Assembly: GCA_963969345.1 (NCBI GenBank)
Contig: OZ017768.1
Location: 11,262,193 to 11,326,192 of the forward strand
Direction: 5' to 3'
Length of the DNA stretch: 64,000 nt
DNA from: Turbatrix aceti
Taxonomy: Eukaryota > Nematoda > Chromadorea > Rhabditida > Panagrolaimidae
Part shown: piece after piece, positions 32,715 through 44,824 of the stretch
Numbering within the stretch: the first letter of the stretch is position 1
Layout: each line of letters begins with the position of its first letter
Made by a program: the position numbers and the translations under genes
The notes under the pieces: generated by a model
Told to the model about the DNA's origin: nothing
Database searches by the model: none
What the model saw: only the letters and a program-made list of their open reading frames with translations

Positions 32715-35700
32715 GGTTGGGGCGGTTGGCGAGACAAGACAGGAGAGAGAAGAAGATAAAAAAACATTTTTTGGACAAGGCTAGGCTGGGCTGTGCTGGG
32801 TTGGGGTTCAATTCCCGCCCCTCCTGCCATTTTCCATAACTCCTACTACTTCCCAATGCTACTCGTAACTCGTGCAAGCAACCAGACCTAATTACCAAAC
32901 GCGGGTGCCTCTTCCCCTCCCTCCTCTTCGACTCGGCGCGGAGCTTTGGAAGGCAGAGGCCCCTACTTTTCTGCGTGCATGCGCATCTGCAAAACAAGTA
33001 CCGGTCAATTTGGCAGAGGGAAGGAAGGCGAACATTTGAACACTTGACTACTAAGGCACTGAACCGTGTTTTTCGTGCCCTTCACATCAGCCTTCGACTT
33101 CGCTTTCGCCTTCGAAGCACAGAAGAGGAAAGACGAAAATTAAATTGTTTATAGATGGTCAAAGAAGTTGTTCCAATCCGGCAGTGACAACCGAACTGGC
33201 CCGGCATAACCAGTCTAGTTCGGTCCAACGGCATGCACGACGCGCCTGCCGTCGCTACAAACAAATATTTTACAATTTTTATCTAGGCGCCAGAGGGGGT
33301 TTTCGCACTTTGATTCCCTAAAGTGTAACAAAGAGAACTGATACCTTAGAAGTAATGTTGGGTAACCTCTGAACATGGCCCGCCATATGAGGTATAACAT
33401 TTTGTAAAAAAAGGTTAAAAATAGTTTCATTAACCGAAAAATTGTAATTCATTGTATTTATGAAATCAAAATTTTTGAATAAAAATAGAACATTCTGGCA
33501 CGCACGCTGGAAAAAACTTCTGAAAAACAATAAAAACGCAAAAAACAGTTGAAAAAGCACATAACTTTTTTGTCAATTGGCAATTCAAACGAACGGGATT
33601 ACAACCCCCTCTCCCTCTAGACTACTTTTTCCATCAGTTGCTTGGGGGACCCCCCTCTCGTTTGTGCCGGGAGTCAGACATCTTTACAGATTACGTACTA
33701 CTACAACTCCACGAATTACCCCGCAAACATTTCTAGGCCCCTTGGCATTAGTCTCAGAGCTGTCCAAAAAGAAATTATCAATGGGCCAAAAAATAAATAA
33801 ATGAGATGATTAAAAAAACAACGAACCGGAAGGCGTCATTTTTCTTGTGTAATCTTGTGAACCAAAGGGTTTTCGGAATAAGGATAAGAATGGTATGTAC
33901 GTTTCAAAAAATAATGGGGCGCATTATCATCAGTGAGAATTATTACAACATTAGGGGTAAAAATTAGGTCTGATGTGAAACGCGAGGAGGATTCAGGGAG
34001 TATCCGCGTAAGTATGTACAGTAGAACACAATTGAACAAAAAAAAGGTAAGAAATAGTTTTTTTAATGTCTAAAAACACTAAAAAACATTAAAAAAGATT
34101 AAAAAATGGTCAAAAATGAAACCGGGTGATTCGTGCATCGCAAACTATAAAAATCTAATTTTGAAGAAAAACTGTAAAGTGTGTTTTTAAACATTTTGTA
34201 AAGTGTGTTTAAAAACATTAGTAAACGCTTTACACTTTTTTTCCTTAGTCAATAATTGTGTGTTCAATTTTTCTAATTTGAACCCCGTCTGTTCTGAAAT
34301 CGACATTTTATCATTTTCAAACTATAAACATGCGGCTATCATCAGATCTAACATCACCGGAATATAGTCAATCACGAGACACATGCATCGAATCGAATAA
34401 AATAAATGACACGAAACACATCACGTCACAATTTTTTCTGACATGAACAAAAAGAATTTGATAACAAGTGTTAGAAATAAAGAGTGGCACAACTGCAGAC
34501 CTTTGCTTTCTGCAAGAATAAAGATATGAACGGTCACATGGGATTTTGTAAAGTGAAGGAGAGAAGAAAGCACAACAATCGATGTGGAAATGAAATGTGA
34601 TCCCTCCGGGTTCGGCGTATCACCTTCCGTCTTCGGCAAACAGGAAAAAGTAAAAGGGCACAAATATTAAACCGGACGTTTGAAAGGGTATCAATGTTAT
34701 TTTTAAATGTGTCAAAAAAATAAACCTTTTAGACAAAACAAAAAAATTTCTTCTAAAAAATTTTCCGTGGCAAAAACAGGAATAATTTTTTTTATTAAAA
34801 AAATAGGTGCGGTGCTTTTTTATGTTCACCTATTTTGTGTTTTGCAGGAATCATTAAAATTCATGAGCAAAGATTCGACCGTACGCGTGCGTAAGAAATG
34901 CGAAAACGAGCGTTTAATGAAAAAACACACACTAGTGATTTTTTTATCTGCTTTTAAAAAATCTATAGCAAAAAAATTTTAGCCAAAAAAACGGAATTCT
35001 CAATAAAAAGCATTGTACTTTATTTTTATTTTTTTATATTAACAAAGGTTCAAAAATTACCATACGATGCATGCCAAAAGCATACATCGCTCCAAAAATA
35101 CGCAAAAACACACCTGTCAACAAAAGTACGGTTACTGGAAAAAAGTACGAAAAACAAGTGACATGCAATCGAGCGTGCCGCTAACAACTAATACATACAA
35201 TGCAATCAGGGCATTAGAACCCGAAAGCATCTAACAAAGTGTCAAGTGGGTGGTTACGAAAGAAATATGGCTGCAATTAGCCGCCATCCTATCTTCTACT
35301 GGCCAAAAAGTGATCAAAAAATATTTATAAGCATCGGGAGCGATGAAAAAACACACCAGTGTCGATGCGAACCAGAGGATAAAAAAAATTGAACGAACGA
35401 ACGAACCAGGCAGAGGTAGTAGCAGTAGCACAGCAGCCCTCATCTCCTCTCTCGCCAGCATATTATTATGCAGCTTTGCCTTTTCGCCTCTCATCAAGTC
35501 AGCAAGACCCTGCTTGATGTGCCACAGACTAGTAGTTAGCCTGATATCCGCGTCCGCGGACGAAGAGAAAAGGCAAAAAAGTAAAAGACAACTTTTTCAA
35601 TTCTGTTCGTTCTATCGCTCGAGTTAAGCCTTAAAATATGACTTTCGCCTATTCAAAAATCAGTCAATAGTCAGTTAGTTGCTAAAGTTCATCGCGATAG

Positions 35701-38068
35701 CCGAATAGTTGTGTTGTTCGGCTTGATGGCTGATTTATTCGGCCCTGAAGATGGCACCGACAGCCGCGTTAATGTCTTGTTATTACCTGACATGTAAAAC
35801 AAAAATTATTAGTAAATGTTGATTTCTCTCTGGCCAAGGCAAATTTTAAAAAAAAGTTAAAATTTAATTCTGTTACCGTTCAATTTTTTTCATCCGATTT
35901 TGTTATTTTTTAGTTTCACGCACAAAAAACATTATCACAAGATCAAATCAGTCATGTCGTCAAGATTATACATTTAAAAAATTTTAGAGCAGCACGCGAG
36001 CCATAAAAGCAGGTTTGGAGAAACTGTTTTTGATAAATATCAAAAAATGTAGAAAAAAATGTTGCAAAAAATTATGGGTTCCGGAAATTGCTACAACGAA
36101 AACTCGTGTATGTAAATAATTTTGCGTAAAATTCTTCTTGAGCAAAACACAACTGACGTAGACTATAAAACAAACCGTCCTAAATTAAAAATAACTTTTA
36201 TTATAAATAAAAAATTATAAATGCCAGCAGCAGACAAAGTACAAAGTGACAACACCTTGAAAAAAGTCCAAAGGTTTAAAAACAAGAAACTAGTAAAAAA
36301 AAGAACGTCCTTGTTGAAAGGTGTTCCAGATAAATGTATGTCTGTTCACAGGATTTCCGGATGCGGAGTAAAAAATGACACTATTCACAGACGGCTATAA
36401 AAAACTTTCTTTACACTCCGAACAATAAGTTTGGCGCTCAAAATAAAAAGAATCCATTCCGAGAGAAAATAAAGTGGATAGAACATGGATTGCAGTCAAA
36501 CTGTCATAAATGACGACAAGTAAAGATATTTATGTCGCTCTCAAGTTAAAAGTTTGTGGAAGAGGACAATGCCGGCCGAGGGGGAAGAAGAAGACAACAA
36601 GCAGAACGAACGTGGGGAGAGGGAGAGAGAGGGCAACATAGGCCTACGCTGCCACCGCTGCCACTGCCGCAGCCAGCCTAAGCTCCGTGCCCGTGCCTGC
36701 AACTATAAGACGAGTCAAAGCTGGGAGGGACACGGAGGCAAAGCAAAGAAAAGCTCGTCCTCCCGTGGTTGACAAAAAATAACCCGGAGACATCAAAGGA
36801 CGTCGAGGAGACAAGACAGAGCACATGGCAATGACGAGCCGAGGAGCAGCCGAAGCGAGTTTCATCAGGAAGAAAAACACAAAAAGAAAGCTCTTCTTTA
36901 GGCTGCTACTGCCCCCGGTCACGGCGCTTCTAGCCCCTGGCTGCTGCCATGCGACACAAAGCAAAGGGAGTTCAGCTTCAATGCTTTTTTTGCACTGCGG
37001 TAGACTGCTCCGGCTTGACTGGCAATACGCGGCAATACTTGACTGGCAATAAGAAGTTTGCCAGTGGCAAAAAATGGAAATCTTCATTTTTGTTTTTTAC
37101 AAGCTAAATAGCTAATCGAGAGTCATCAGGCATAAGTGTTCCAAAAAATGACCAAACGTTTATCTTCTTGAAAAATTAGACAGCTATTAATAAATATAAC
37201 TTGAAGCACCAGAAACATGTACGCCAACAATTTTTTGTTTTCAAAAATTTTTTCGTACATTCGTTCAAGTATGAAAACTATTAGATCAAAAAATCCAACA
37301 GAGACAAAGATAAGAAAATTTTCGATCAAATATCAAACAATTTTGTGAATTTTAATAAAAAAACTGTAGTTTTTTACACCAGCATTTTTTAAAATATAGA
37401 AACAATAAAAAGGAAAAATGCCATATATGGAATCCGACCAGCGAACATATTTATTTTTCATCCCCCGCAACAAAAAAACGGCATGAAAGACATGTCTTTT
37501 GTTTATACCAGTTCATATACTACTCCTCCCAACGATGGGAAAAACAAAAAGAATGAGTGAGAAAGACAAGAAAGCTGTCAACTGTGACCCATCATCCGTC
37601 AGGGGCTATGGCACATTGTCATCCTTTTTCATGTGTTTTTCCATACTGCAGACCCCCTTTTCTTCCCATCATGGATGTGATGCGACTCACTTGATGCCGA
37701 TGATGGCTTTGCTGACGAGGCCTACCATGGTGTACCAACAACAACAGTAATAGCGACTTGGCCACGCCAACTTTGACGCTCATCATCATCATCTGCAATG
37801 AATGAGCTTTTCTTTTCAAGTGTACAACAGGATGTGAAAACACTGGGGGTTGAGGTTTTGCTCTCTGTTCAAAGAGTAATTTGCATGCCACGGCATAAAA
37901 CGAAAAAGTTGTACAAAAATATTCGCGCTTTATGAATTTTCCCACAACAAATTAGCATACCTAGAGGGCACGTTTTTAATCCCATCTCACTTCATCTCAC
38001 CCCCCGCAATCCAACATCATCACCGGCAGTAGTACTCAACGCATTGATCGGTACCGCCTCCTTCCATC
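32715..38068. other. 5.4 kb without a convincing gene
   Basis: Upstream region of both the FERM gene (minus) and the PP1-like gene (plus). Reading frames here are short and of biased composition. A sequence GGGTTGGGGTTCAATTCCCGCC near 32800 resembles a tRNA T-arm, but no A box or acceptor stem accompanies it. About 37990-38060 is likely the promoter/5' UTR of the phosphatase. A long intergenic stretch of this kind is where distal promoters or noncoding exons of the FERM gene could lie. Confidence 0.5.
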
Positions 38069-39402
38069 ATGCAGGAAGATTACCCCCCTCCGGCCGCCGA
38101 ATTGGAGATCGAAGATGATGCGCTCGAATTTATCGAAAGCCTTTTGCAGCGTTTCCGCTCGGCTCAAAACTACCGAGAGCACCGGCGCAAGTATCCCGGT
38201 CTCAAGGGCGTGCTAACCAAAACTGAAGCGCCCAACCTTGACGTTTTTCTTGACAAATCCGAAGTCTTCCGCGTATGCTGCCTCGCTTCCAAGGCTCTGA
38301 TTCAGCAGAACAGCCTAGTCGTCATCTGCGAAGACGCGCTCCCTATCAACATTGTCGGCGACCTCCACGGACAGTTTCGCGAGCTTCGGGCCATGATAAC
38401 CGCTTGTGGAGAGCCAACGCACGAAAGCTACCTCTTTCTTGGCGACTACGTTGATCGCGGACCCCAGAGCGTGGAGACGTTCATCTTTCTTCTCTGCCTG
38501 AGGTTGCGCTACCCAAGCCGGGTGTTCCTCCTCCGAGGAAATCATGAAGATTACAATACCTGCTTGATCTATGGGTTTTATGATGAGTGCCAGAGGAGGT
38601 TCCCCGAGTGTACTGACAATTCTGTAAGTTTTTAAGATAATTAGAAAACAGATATTATATTTTTTAATTCCAACGTATATGATTTATAAATCTGACAAAT
38701 CTGAATTTTTGAACTTTGAACAATTTATGTTAGAATCTTTGGTCTTTTTTCGAAAAATCTAATTTCAATTTTACTGCATTAATTTTCGTCATTTTTTGTA
38801 TTATGAATCCAAAAGCTCCTTTAAGGTCTTCCAAAACTTTATTCACGTCTTTAACTGCCTCCCCTTTGCCGGCCTCATCTGTGGTCGAATCTTGGCCATG
38901 CACGGCGGCATATCTCCCGACATCGCTACTCTCGACGACATCAATCGCATCAAGCGTCCCACCTTTGTCCCACTCTTCGGCATCGCAACCGATTTGGTCT
39001 GGGCTGATCCCTCGATCAACAGCTGTCCTGGCTGGTGCCAGAATCCCCGTGGCATATCCTTTTCCTTTGACGACACTACTGCCGAAAAGTTTTGCAACAA
39101 ATTTGATCTGGATTTTATTGTTCGTGGACATCAAATTACCAATGAAGTTTGTTTTGTTTTTTTGTGGAAATTGTTTAGCAAAATGTTTTTTTCAGATGTC
39201 AAAATGTGGATACATGTTTACACCAAATTGCCGTGTGCTGACTGTCTTTTCGGCGTTCAACTACCTTAATACAGGCAATACCGGAGCAACGCTGCGAATC
39301 CAACCCGGGTTGACGGCCAAGTTCAGACTCTTTCGGCCAATCAAGCCTGCTCGCAGACACGGCAAGAGCAAACATCAGATATCCATTGAGCCTTCTGAAT
39401 AG
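38069..39402 (+). CDS. PP1-like serine/threonine phosphatase, 3 exons, 360 aa
   Basis: Exons 38069-38623, 38826-39146, 39196-39402, all phase 0. PPP-family catalytic core with the metal-binding motifs GDLHGQ (for GDxHG), GDYVDRG, RGNHE, AMHGGISPD and VRGHQ, plus IYGFYDECQRR and FNCLPFAG. All usual metal and phosphate ligands are present, so the enzyme should be active. It departs from true PP1 (GSP-1/2) in NPRGISFSF replacing the DRGVSFTF block and VRGHQ replacing RAHQ, as in the many lineage-specific PP1-like phosphatases of nematodes, often male germline. C-terminus is basic (KPARRHGKSKH). Poly(A) signal AATAAA at 39429-39434. Confidence 0.92.
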
Positions 39403-39702
39403 AAATTACGCTGTGTTGGACATGATCGAATAAATTAAAAATAATGAAATTGCAAAAAATACAGAAGGCCGAAAAAAAAGCTGAACATGAAAATAAATAT
39501 GCATTTAATTTTTATGTTTTTTTTAAATGCGCAAAAAGGTTCACACATTGACATTTGTCAGAACAATCACATCATAAACGGCCAAAATTAGTCTTCCCCT
39601 GAACTCTCCCTTCATTGCACTTTATCCTCCCCTTTTCTGTATATATATCCGTATTTTATCCCCCTCCCGCCGTCGTACCTGGTCAGCAGTCACTATTCGA
39701 AA
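39403..39702. other. Spacer with promoter of the small secreted protein
   Basis: TATATATATCC at about 39641-39650 lies about 60 bases before the next ATG and is a plausible TATA element. Otherwise AT-rich with no gene. Confidence 0.5.
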
Positions 39703-40555
39703 ATGAAGTATTTTTTGTTCCCCCTGATTTGTTTTGCAATTTTTGTATTCTGCTTCACAGAAGCGTCAACAACTGAAGTGTGCACATGTGATGCGGTCAA
39801 CACTTGCAGCGAGAACGTTCAGGGAACCACAAAAACTTGTGCCAAGAGTTGTCAAGTAAGAAAAAGTAAAGTGATAACTGAATACCTTTTTTTGTTTTTT
39901 TTAGACTGAAAACAGTGTCACACTAGATATCGAACGAGTTATTGATTGCATTTATGCATCGTACAATACCCAAGGCAACTGTTTCAGCGCCATCATGCCT
40001 CACCTGTGAGGGGATAAACAGCGGACTCAGTGCCAATCAAAAAAAATTTCAGATGCTCATCCGAATCCGGGGTCCAAATTGATGACTCAGAAGCTCTCAG
40101 CAGATCCAGCAGTATAGCAAATGGCACCGTCCAGAGTAAACTAGTGAACTATCTTTCCCAAACGATGAAAAAGCTTGACAGTTACATCTCCAATGTCATC
40201 GGCGAGCATGGCGATGACTTCAATCAATGCGTAGAAAACTGTGTTGCCAATGCCGAAATCAGCAATTGCGTTGTAGTCGCAGAGTAGGTTTTTATCAGAT
40301 TTTTTTGGTAAACAAAATATTTAGGTGTTCGTTAAAAAAGCCTTCAAACGAGCTGCTCAAGTCTGTGATCCCTGTTTGCCAAAACAAAACGGTCGATCTC
40401 GTCACTACGGTTTGCAAATGCGTCGTGAATGTTCAGTAAGTTTTCTTTCGTTGAAAAATTTTGAAAGCTAGTGGAAAAACAATTTCAGATCATCTGCGTC
40501 GTCTATTTCGTGCCCAGCACCGATAACACCTGTCAATGACTATATCGCAATCTAA
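39703..40555 (+). CDS. Unrecognised Cys-rich secreted protein, 5 exons, about 220 aa
   Basis: Exons 39703-39855, 39905-40005, 40053-40283, 40325-40435, 40489-40555; phases 0, 2, 2, 2 all join. Signal peptide MKYFLFPLICFAIFVFCFTEA. The mature protein has about 15 cysteines in pairs such as VCTCDAVNTC and VCKCVV, and a central helix-like region (LVNYLSQTMKKLDSYISNVIGEH). It resembles small nematode secreted proteins of the DUF19/DUF-type Cys-rich classes, but I cannot assign one. Introns are all 41-53 bases. Confidence 0.78.
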
Positions 40556-41117
40556 ATACATTTTTTTCGTAAAAGTTTCTTTTTTGTCACAAAATAAGGT
40601 TGAATTCTTTTTTTGTCCTCATTATAAACTTGCTTTTCAAGTGCGATAAAGCATAACGCATCCTGGAAAAATCCAGTTGTATGGAAGTGATGACGACGAC
40701 CTTCATTTTGCACGGTTCACGGAAAAAAAAGGCAGTCGGCCGATGACATAAGCGAAGAAACATGTTCTTTTTCACTCTGTGGAATTTTGATTCTAGCAAA
40801 AAAATTATAAATGACACTTATCATTTTTTTCTTTTTTCGTCCAGGCCAAAAAAGGCCAAAAAACAAGTCGAACAGGGAAAAGTGATTTTCTTCAAGTGGA
40901 AGAAAAGGGGAAGAGGGCTTTCAATTTGAAGAGCAATTCAAGGCCAGGAGAAAACAAACAAAAAAGATAGCAATCCGCCTACCAAGCAAGAAACAGTAAA
41001 AAGGAAATTATAACAGGCATTCCCATGTACAATTACAATTTGGAGCTTCCGGCGGTTTCGTGGAATGCTGGGCATTTCATGTAAAAAAATGTCTAACTTC
41101 CGTTTCAGATCCCTAAA
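40556..41117. other. Intergenic before the collagen gene
   Basis: AT-rich; purine-rich stretch 40860-40960. TTTCAG at 41103-41108, ten bases before the collagen ATG, is a likely spliced-leader or 5' UTR acceptor. Confidence 0.5.
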
Positions 41118-42213
41118 ATGTCCACATCTCCAGACGTGGACGCGGACGCAAAAACAACAACCAGACTCCTAACCACCGCCTCACTGCTCAGTATCCTTGT
41201 CTTCGCAGTAGTCACCATTGCGGTGTACGACCTGTCCAATGACCTAGCAAGCATCGTAATCAGCTTCGACGAAGAAAATGCGGAGTTCCTCGAGTTCGCA
41301 GACGACGCCTGGAAATCCATGATGGCAACTCGGAATTCTCGAGCATTACCTGGCGCGCGTAAGAAGCGTCAAGACTATACTACGACATCTTATTTTGGAA
41401 GCAACCCCTTCGTTGAAACCACCGTCAACAGTGGTAACAGCGCGATGGGTTGCGGTATGTTTTTGTATTTTTCAACTTCCAAAATAAAAAAAAAATTCAG
41501 GTTGTGCAGCTCGAGTCCCTCGCTGTCCCCGTGGTCCTCGGGGAGCCCCTGGAAAAAGCGGAATTCCAGGTGAACCTGGTTTCCCTGGCGAGGATGGAGT
41601 CCCCGGAGCCCCTGGCATTTCCCTGCTCTACAACCAGGAGCGGCCAGGCTGCATCGAATGTCCTATGGGTCCACCCGGCACCCCAGGCCCCATGGGTCGT
41701 CCTGGATCGCCAGGACCCCCAGGGAACGAAGGTCCTCCCGGTAGACCAGGTGCCAACGGCCTCCCTGGCCCCGTCGGAGCCTCCGGCGATCAAGGAAGCC
41801 CAGGTCTGCCAGGAAAGCCGGGAATGCGAGGTGAACCTGGGCGAGACGGTCAGCGAGGCGACATCGGTCCACCTGGACGACCAGGTCGTCGTGGACCCCC
41901 CGGCAACTCCGGTGCACTGGGTCCCCCTGGAGAACCGGGTGCACGGGGACTTCCGGGCTTCATGGGAGAAGCAGGAGGCCCTGGAGAACCGGGTCTTCAC
42001 GGAGATGACGGCGCTCCGGGCATCGACGGCCTCCCTGGCCCCGCTGGCCGCGATTCAGAGTACTGCCCGTGTCCGCCGAGAGGAGCCAGGTCGCAAAACG
42101 TTGAAAACTACAGTCCATTCGTCGCCCAGCAGTCCGGCTACAAAAATACAGAATACAGACGTCTGGCTTCTAGTCGTCTGTTCAATTCAAAATCCGCGAG
42201 AGCCGTTCAGTAA
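41118..42213 (+). CDS. Cuticle collagen, 2 exons, about 349 aa
   Basis: Exons 41118-41454 and 41501-42213 (phase 1). Type II membrane start with hydrophobic segment [17 protein letters not shown] and the nematode cuticle collagen N-terminal pattern, then GARKKR, a subtilisin-type cleavage site (homology-box A). The second exon encodes short and long Gly-X-Y blocks interrupted at a Cys-containing gap ([10 protein letters not shown]), and ends in CPCPPRG and a Tyr-containing tail. Cysteines flanking the Gly-X-Y blocks are used for trimer disulfides, tyrosines for cross-links. Poly(A) signal at 42231-42236. A structural protein of the moulting cuticle; probably epidermal and stage-regulated. Confidence 0.95.
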
Positions 42214-42435
42214 TTTTTTTGTAAAAATGAAATAAAGTACATTCGAAAACCATGAAAAAGCGAAAAAAGCATTCTTGAAGCGATTTATTACTACATACTT
42301 TTTTAAATTTGTAACTGCATAAAAATTTAAAGTTATTTAACGCATTTCGGAACATTTCCATACACAGCAACCATCTTGCTTGGGAGTACAAAAAACAGGA
42401 GTACAAGAATCTTTTCCTACACGTATAAAAAAGAC

Positions 42436-43561
42436 TCACTCAAAACAGAAATCGAGACCAGTGCCGCGCATCCTTTCACGGTAAATCTCGTCGAACGTCT
42501 CGCTCTGCGCGAGAGTGAAGTAGTTCTTCCAGTCACCAATCTGTCCCTTGCGCATGAATTTGGAAATTTTCTGATTGAACAGCCAAACCGTATCCCTATT
42601 AGCCATTTTGTTGTTCTTCATCGTGTCGAAGTGACAGTGCTCCATGACGGCACGCTTCTGTGCGTCGTCCAGGTTGACGCCAAGGAAGGATAGGATGCCG
42701 TCGACTTCGGAGGGAATGTCGTGCTTGAGGTCTTCGAATTTAATGAACTTTACGCGATCCAAATTCTGCTTTGCAAAGTTCCAGTACCCCAGGACGTGCT
42801 CAAACCAGGATCCACAGTATACTGAAAAAAAATTACAAAAACTTTCAGTTAAAAAAATCGTGATGAAACCCTGCATAAAAAATTCTTTTTAACAAAAATT
42901 AAAAAAAATCGCATTGAAACGTCATGTTATAAAAACATTTTCTTCCAAAAAAAACCAACTTACGACTTCCGGAGACGTAGAGTGCAAAGAATTCATTCCA
43001 TGTCGTCTTCTGAAGTCCGAGAAAGCGTGCCATGCGATGAAAATGGTAAAAGCTGACAGCGTTGTCTTTGGGATTTCGGGCGACATAGAGAATCCTGCAC
43101 TTCCCGTGAAGAACGGACTTCGGAAGGAGCTCAAGCGGCAGATGGGTGAAACAGAGCCTGAACTTGGTGCCCGGGGCATGCTGGCGGTTGTCCCTCGGCG
43201 CATGGTCCTTCTGGTCGCCGAAAAGTCGACTCCACTCGTAGAATGCGCGAATCCACCAATTCGTCGAGTCCAGTTCGAGCCAGGGCACGCGTTCATCCTG
43301 ACGCAGCTTGCAGAGCGCCTGGGTGTCGCCGTCGTAGTTGATTGCCGAGACGAGCTCCGCCATCCACGTTGTGCCGGACTTAGGATACGACGCTATGATG
43401 ACGTCTGTCTCGTTGAATTCCATGTTCCGGATATCGAAGACACGCTTCGCCGACATGACGATGCCCGGCCAAACGTAGTCCGCGATGATGTGGGCGTAGG
43501 GCAGGCGGAAAAAGTAGTTGGCCTGGACCTCCGGCAGGTTGTCGAGTTCGGCAAGGGACAT
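42436..43561 (-). CDS. Cytosolic sulfotransferase, 2 exons, about 327 aa
   Basis: Exons 43561-42964 and 42821-42436, phase 1. The enzyme transfers sulfate from PAPS to small hydroxyl or amine acceptors. PAPS-binding motifs are complete: YPKSGTTW (5'-phosphosulfate loop), RNPKDNAVSFYHF (3'-phosphate), and RKGQIGDWKNYFT near the C-terminus. The catalytic His is in CFTHLPLELLP. No signal peptide, so a cytosolic SULT as in the nematode ssu-1 family. The intron (42822-42963) is longer than average. Convergent with the collagen gene; a minus-strand AATAAA at about 42284-42289 would place their 3' ends close together. Confidence 0.94.
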
Positions 43562-44179
43562 GGCCGCCGAGAGTTATTTGTGATCGCGCACAGAGTAGGA
43601 CGATGACAAATCGAGTAAATGCGGCTTGTGTTTGACGATAAAAAACACGCGCAACAGACAAATGTGCACTCACTGATGATTCGCCTGCGCATATTTGCCG
43701 TCGGTCGGGTTGACAGAGAACGATATGCACTGCGTTGTTGTGTTCGCATCTGCTTTGTTCGTCAATCACTTATAAGTCACGTAAATCGCGCTTTTCTGTC
43801 AAATTTATAAATGTAATTCCAACTTTTTGTTAGTAGTAGCCAGATAACAAATGCCAGACCTTGCTTGGTAAATGAATTGTCGTATCCATTAATCACTGCT
43901 CACACCACCCATCGGGACCCCAACGCCGTCACGAAAGGTGGATAAAAGAGCAGGCAAAAGAACGTCTCTGTCAGCAAGAGAAAATTAATCATTGTCCGAA
44001 ATATATCGCAATATCTTTATGTAAATGTTATTGGAACCAAATTTTAAACGCGTTTTTTCTAGCATAATTAAAAAAAAAAAACAAAAAAAAAAGAGCACTC
44101 GGGCGGGGTCAGATCTTGTTTTCTATGAATCAAATCAGGCCGCTCGCTGCCGCCAGTAGTCGGTAATGTGTATAGATTC
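43562..44179. other. Intergenic, promoter side of the sulfotransferase
   Basis: No gene. A poly-A tract interrupted by single C is at about 44068-44092. Confidence 0.5.
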
Positions 44180-44405
44180 TTGCATTATCAAACAGGTTTG
44201 TTTATTTCTTGAATGTCTTGGACGTTTTGGCAGAAATTGTATTTTCAGGAATCTACAATGAAATTCCTGAAGCTGACAAAAACGTTGTTTACGTTCATTG
44301 TGTGAAGATTCTGGGCTGGGGCAAAGATCCGACTGGACGCAGGTCTGGGAAGATAATATCTTAGCAGATATTATCTATGGTCTGTATGCCGGAATTTTGT
44401 TTTGA
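44180..44405 (+). pseudogene. Fragment of a cathepsin B-like gene
   Basis: Similar to 47830-48115 of the intact gene: TTGCATTATCAAACAG followed by a GTTTGTTT intron start, an intron ending TTTTCAG, then a frame reading HCVKILGWGKDPTGRR (the catalytic-His region), a stop, and the end motif CTGTATGCCGG. The part with the catalytic Asn (NNSW) is missing. Because the intron is kept, this came from DNA duplication, not from a retrocopied mRNA. Confidence 0.8.
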
Positions 44406-44526
44406 ACAAAACAAATATTTGTTTGTTTTTCAATTTTTATTAAAACTTAATATTTTCACTTTTATAATAAATTATCAGTGTTTTTTTAATTGCTAATTAC
44501 CAAATTGAATTATTAGCCCTCTGGCC

Positions 44527-44824
44527 CAGGGTGTCGAAATCTCCCGGAAAAGCCCGTTTGCTAAAAGCATCCAAAAATGTTTCCTACCTAAAAAAATTAC
44601 TTGACAACATAAAAATCAAAACAAACAGTCCTGTTCCGTTACAGACACATTGCTAACGCATTTGTGTTTGCCGCGATTTATGAAAACACGGTTTTATCAT
44701 AACTTGTTTTATTATTTCCCGTATAATAATTTTGAAATCTTCCGGGATATTTTTTATACCCTGGAGAATCTCCGGAGAAATTCTCCCGATAGATTTGGGA
44801 GATTTTCCCGCTTCACCACCCTGG
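44527..44824. mobile_element. Putative hAT-like MITE, related to the one at 24857
   Basis: Begins CAGGGTGTCGAA and ends TTCACCACCCTG; the reverse complement of the end is CAGGGTGGTGAA, matching 10 of 12. Interior is AT-rich with repeated CTCCCGG/GGGAGA motifs. Unlike the 24857 element, flanking 8-mers (CTCTGGCC, GTGAGCCC) do not match, so it is older or rearranged. Confidence 0.5.

Noticed and set aside
32790..32825. tRNA-like T-arm GGTTCAATTCC
   Set aside because: No A box, anticodon arm or paired acceptor stem upstream at tRNA distance.
36554..37087. Frames on both strands in a GC-richer patch
   Set aside because: Arg/Glu- or Ala/Ser-biased composition without domain, signal peptide or splice support.
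41497..42000. Long antisense frames across the collagen exon
   Set aside because: GC-rich Gly-X-Y coding repeats keep other frames open; the collagen frame explains the sequence.
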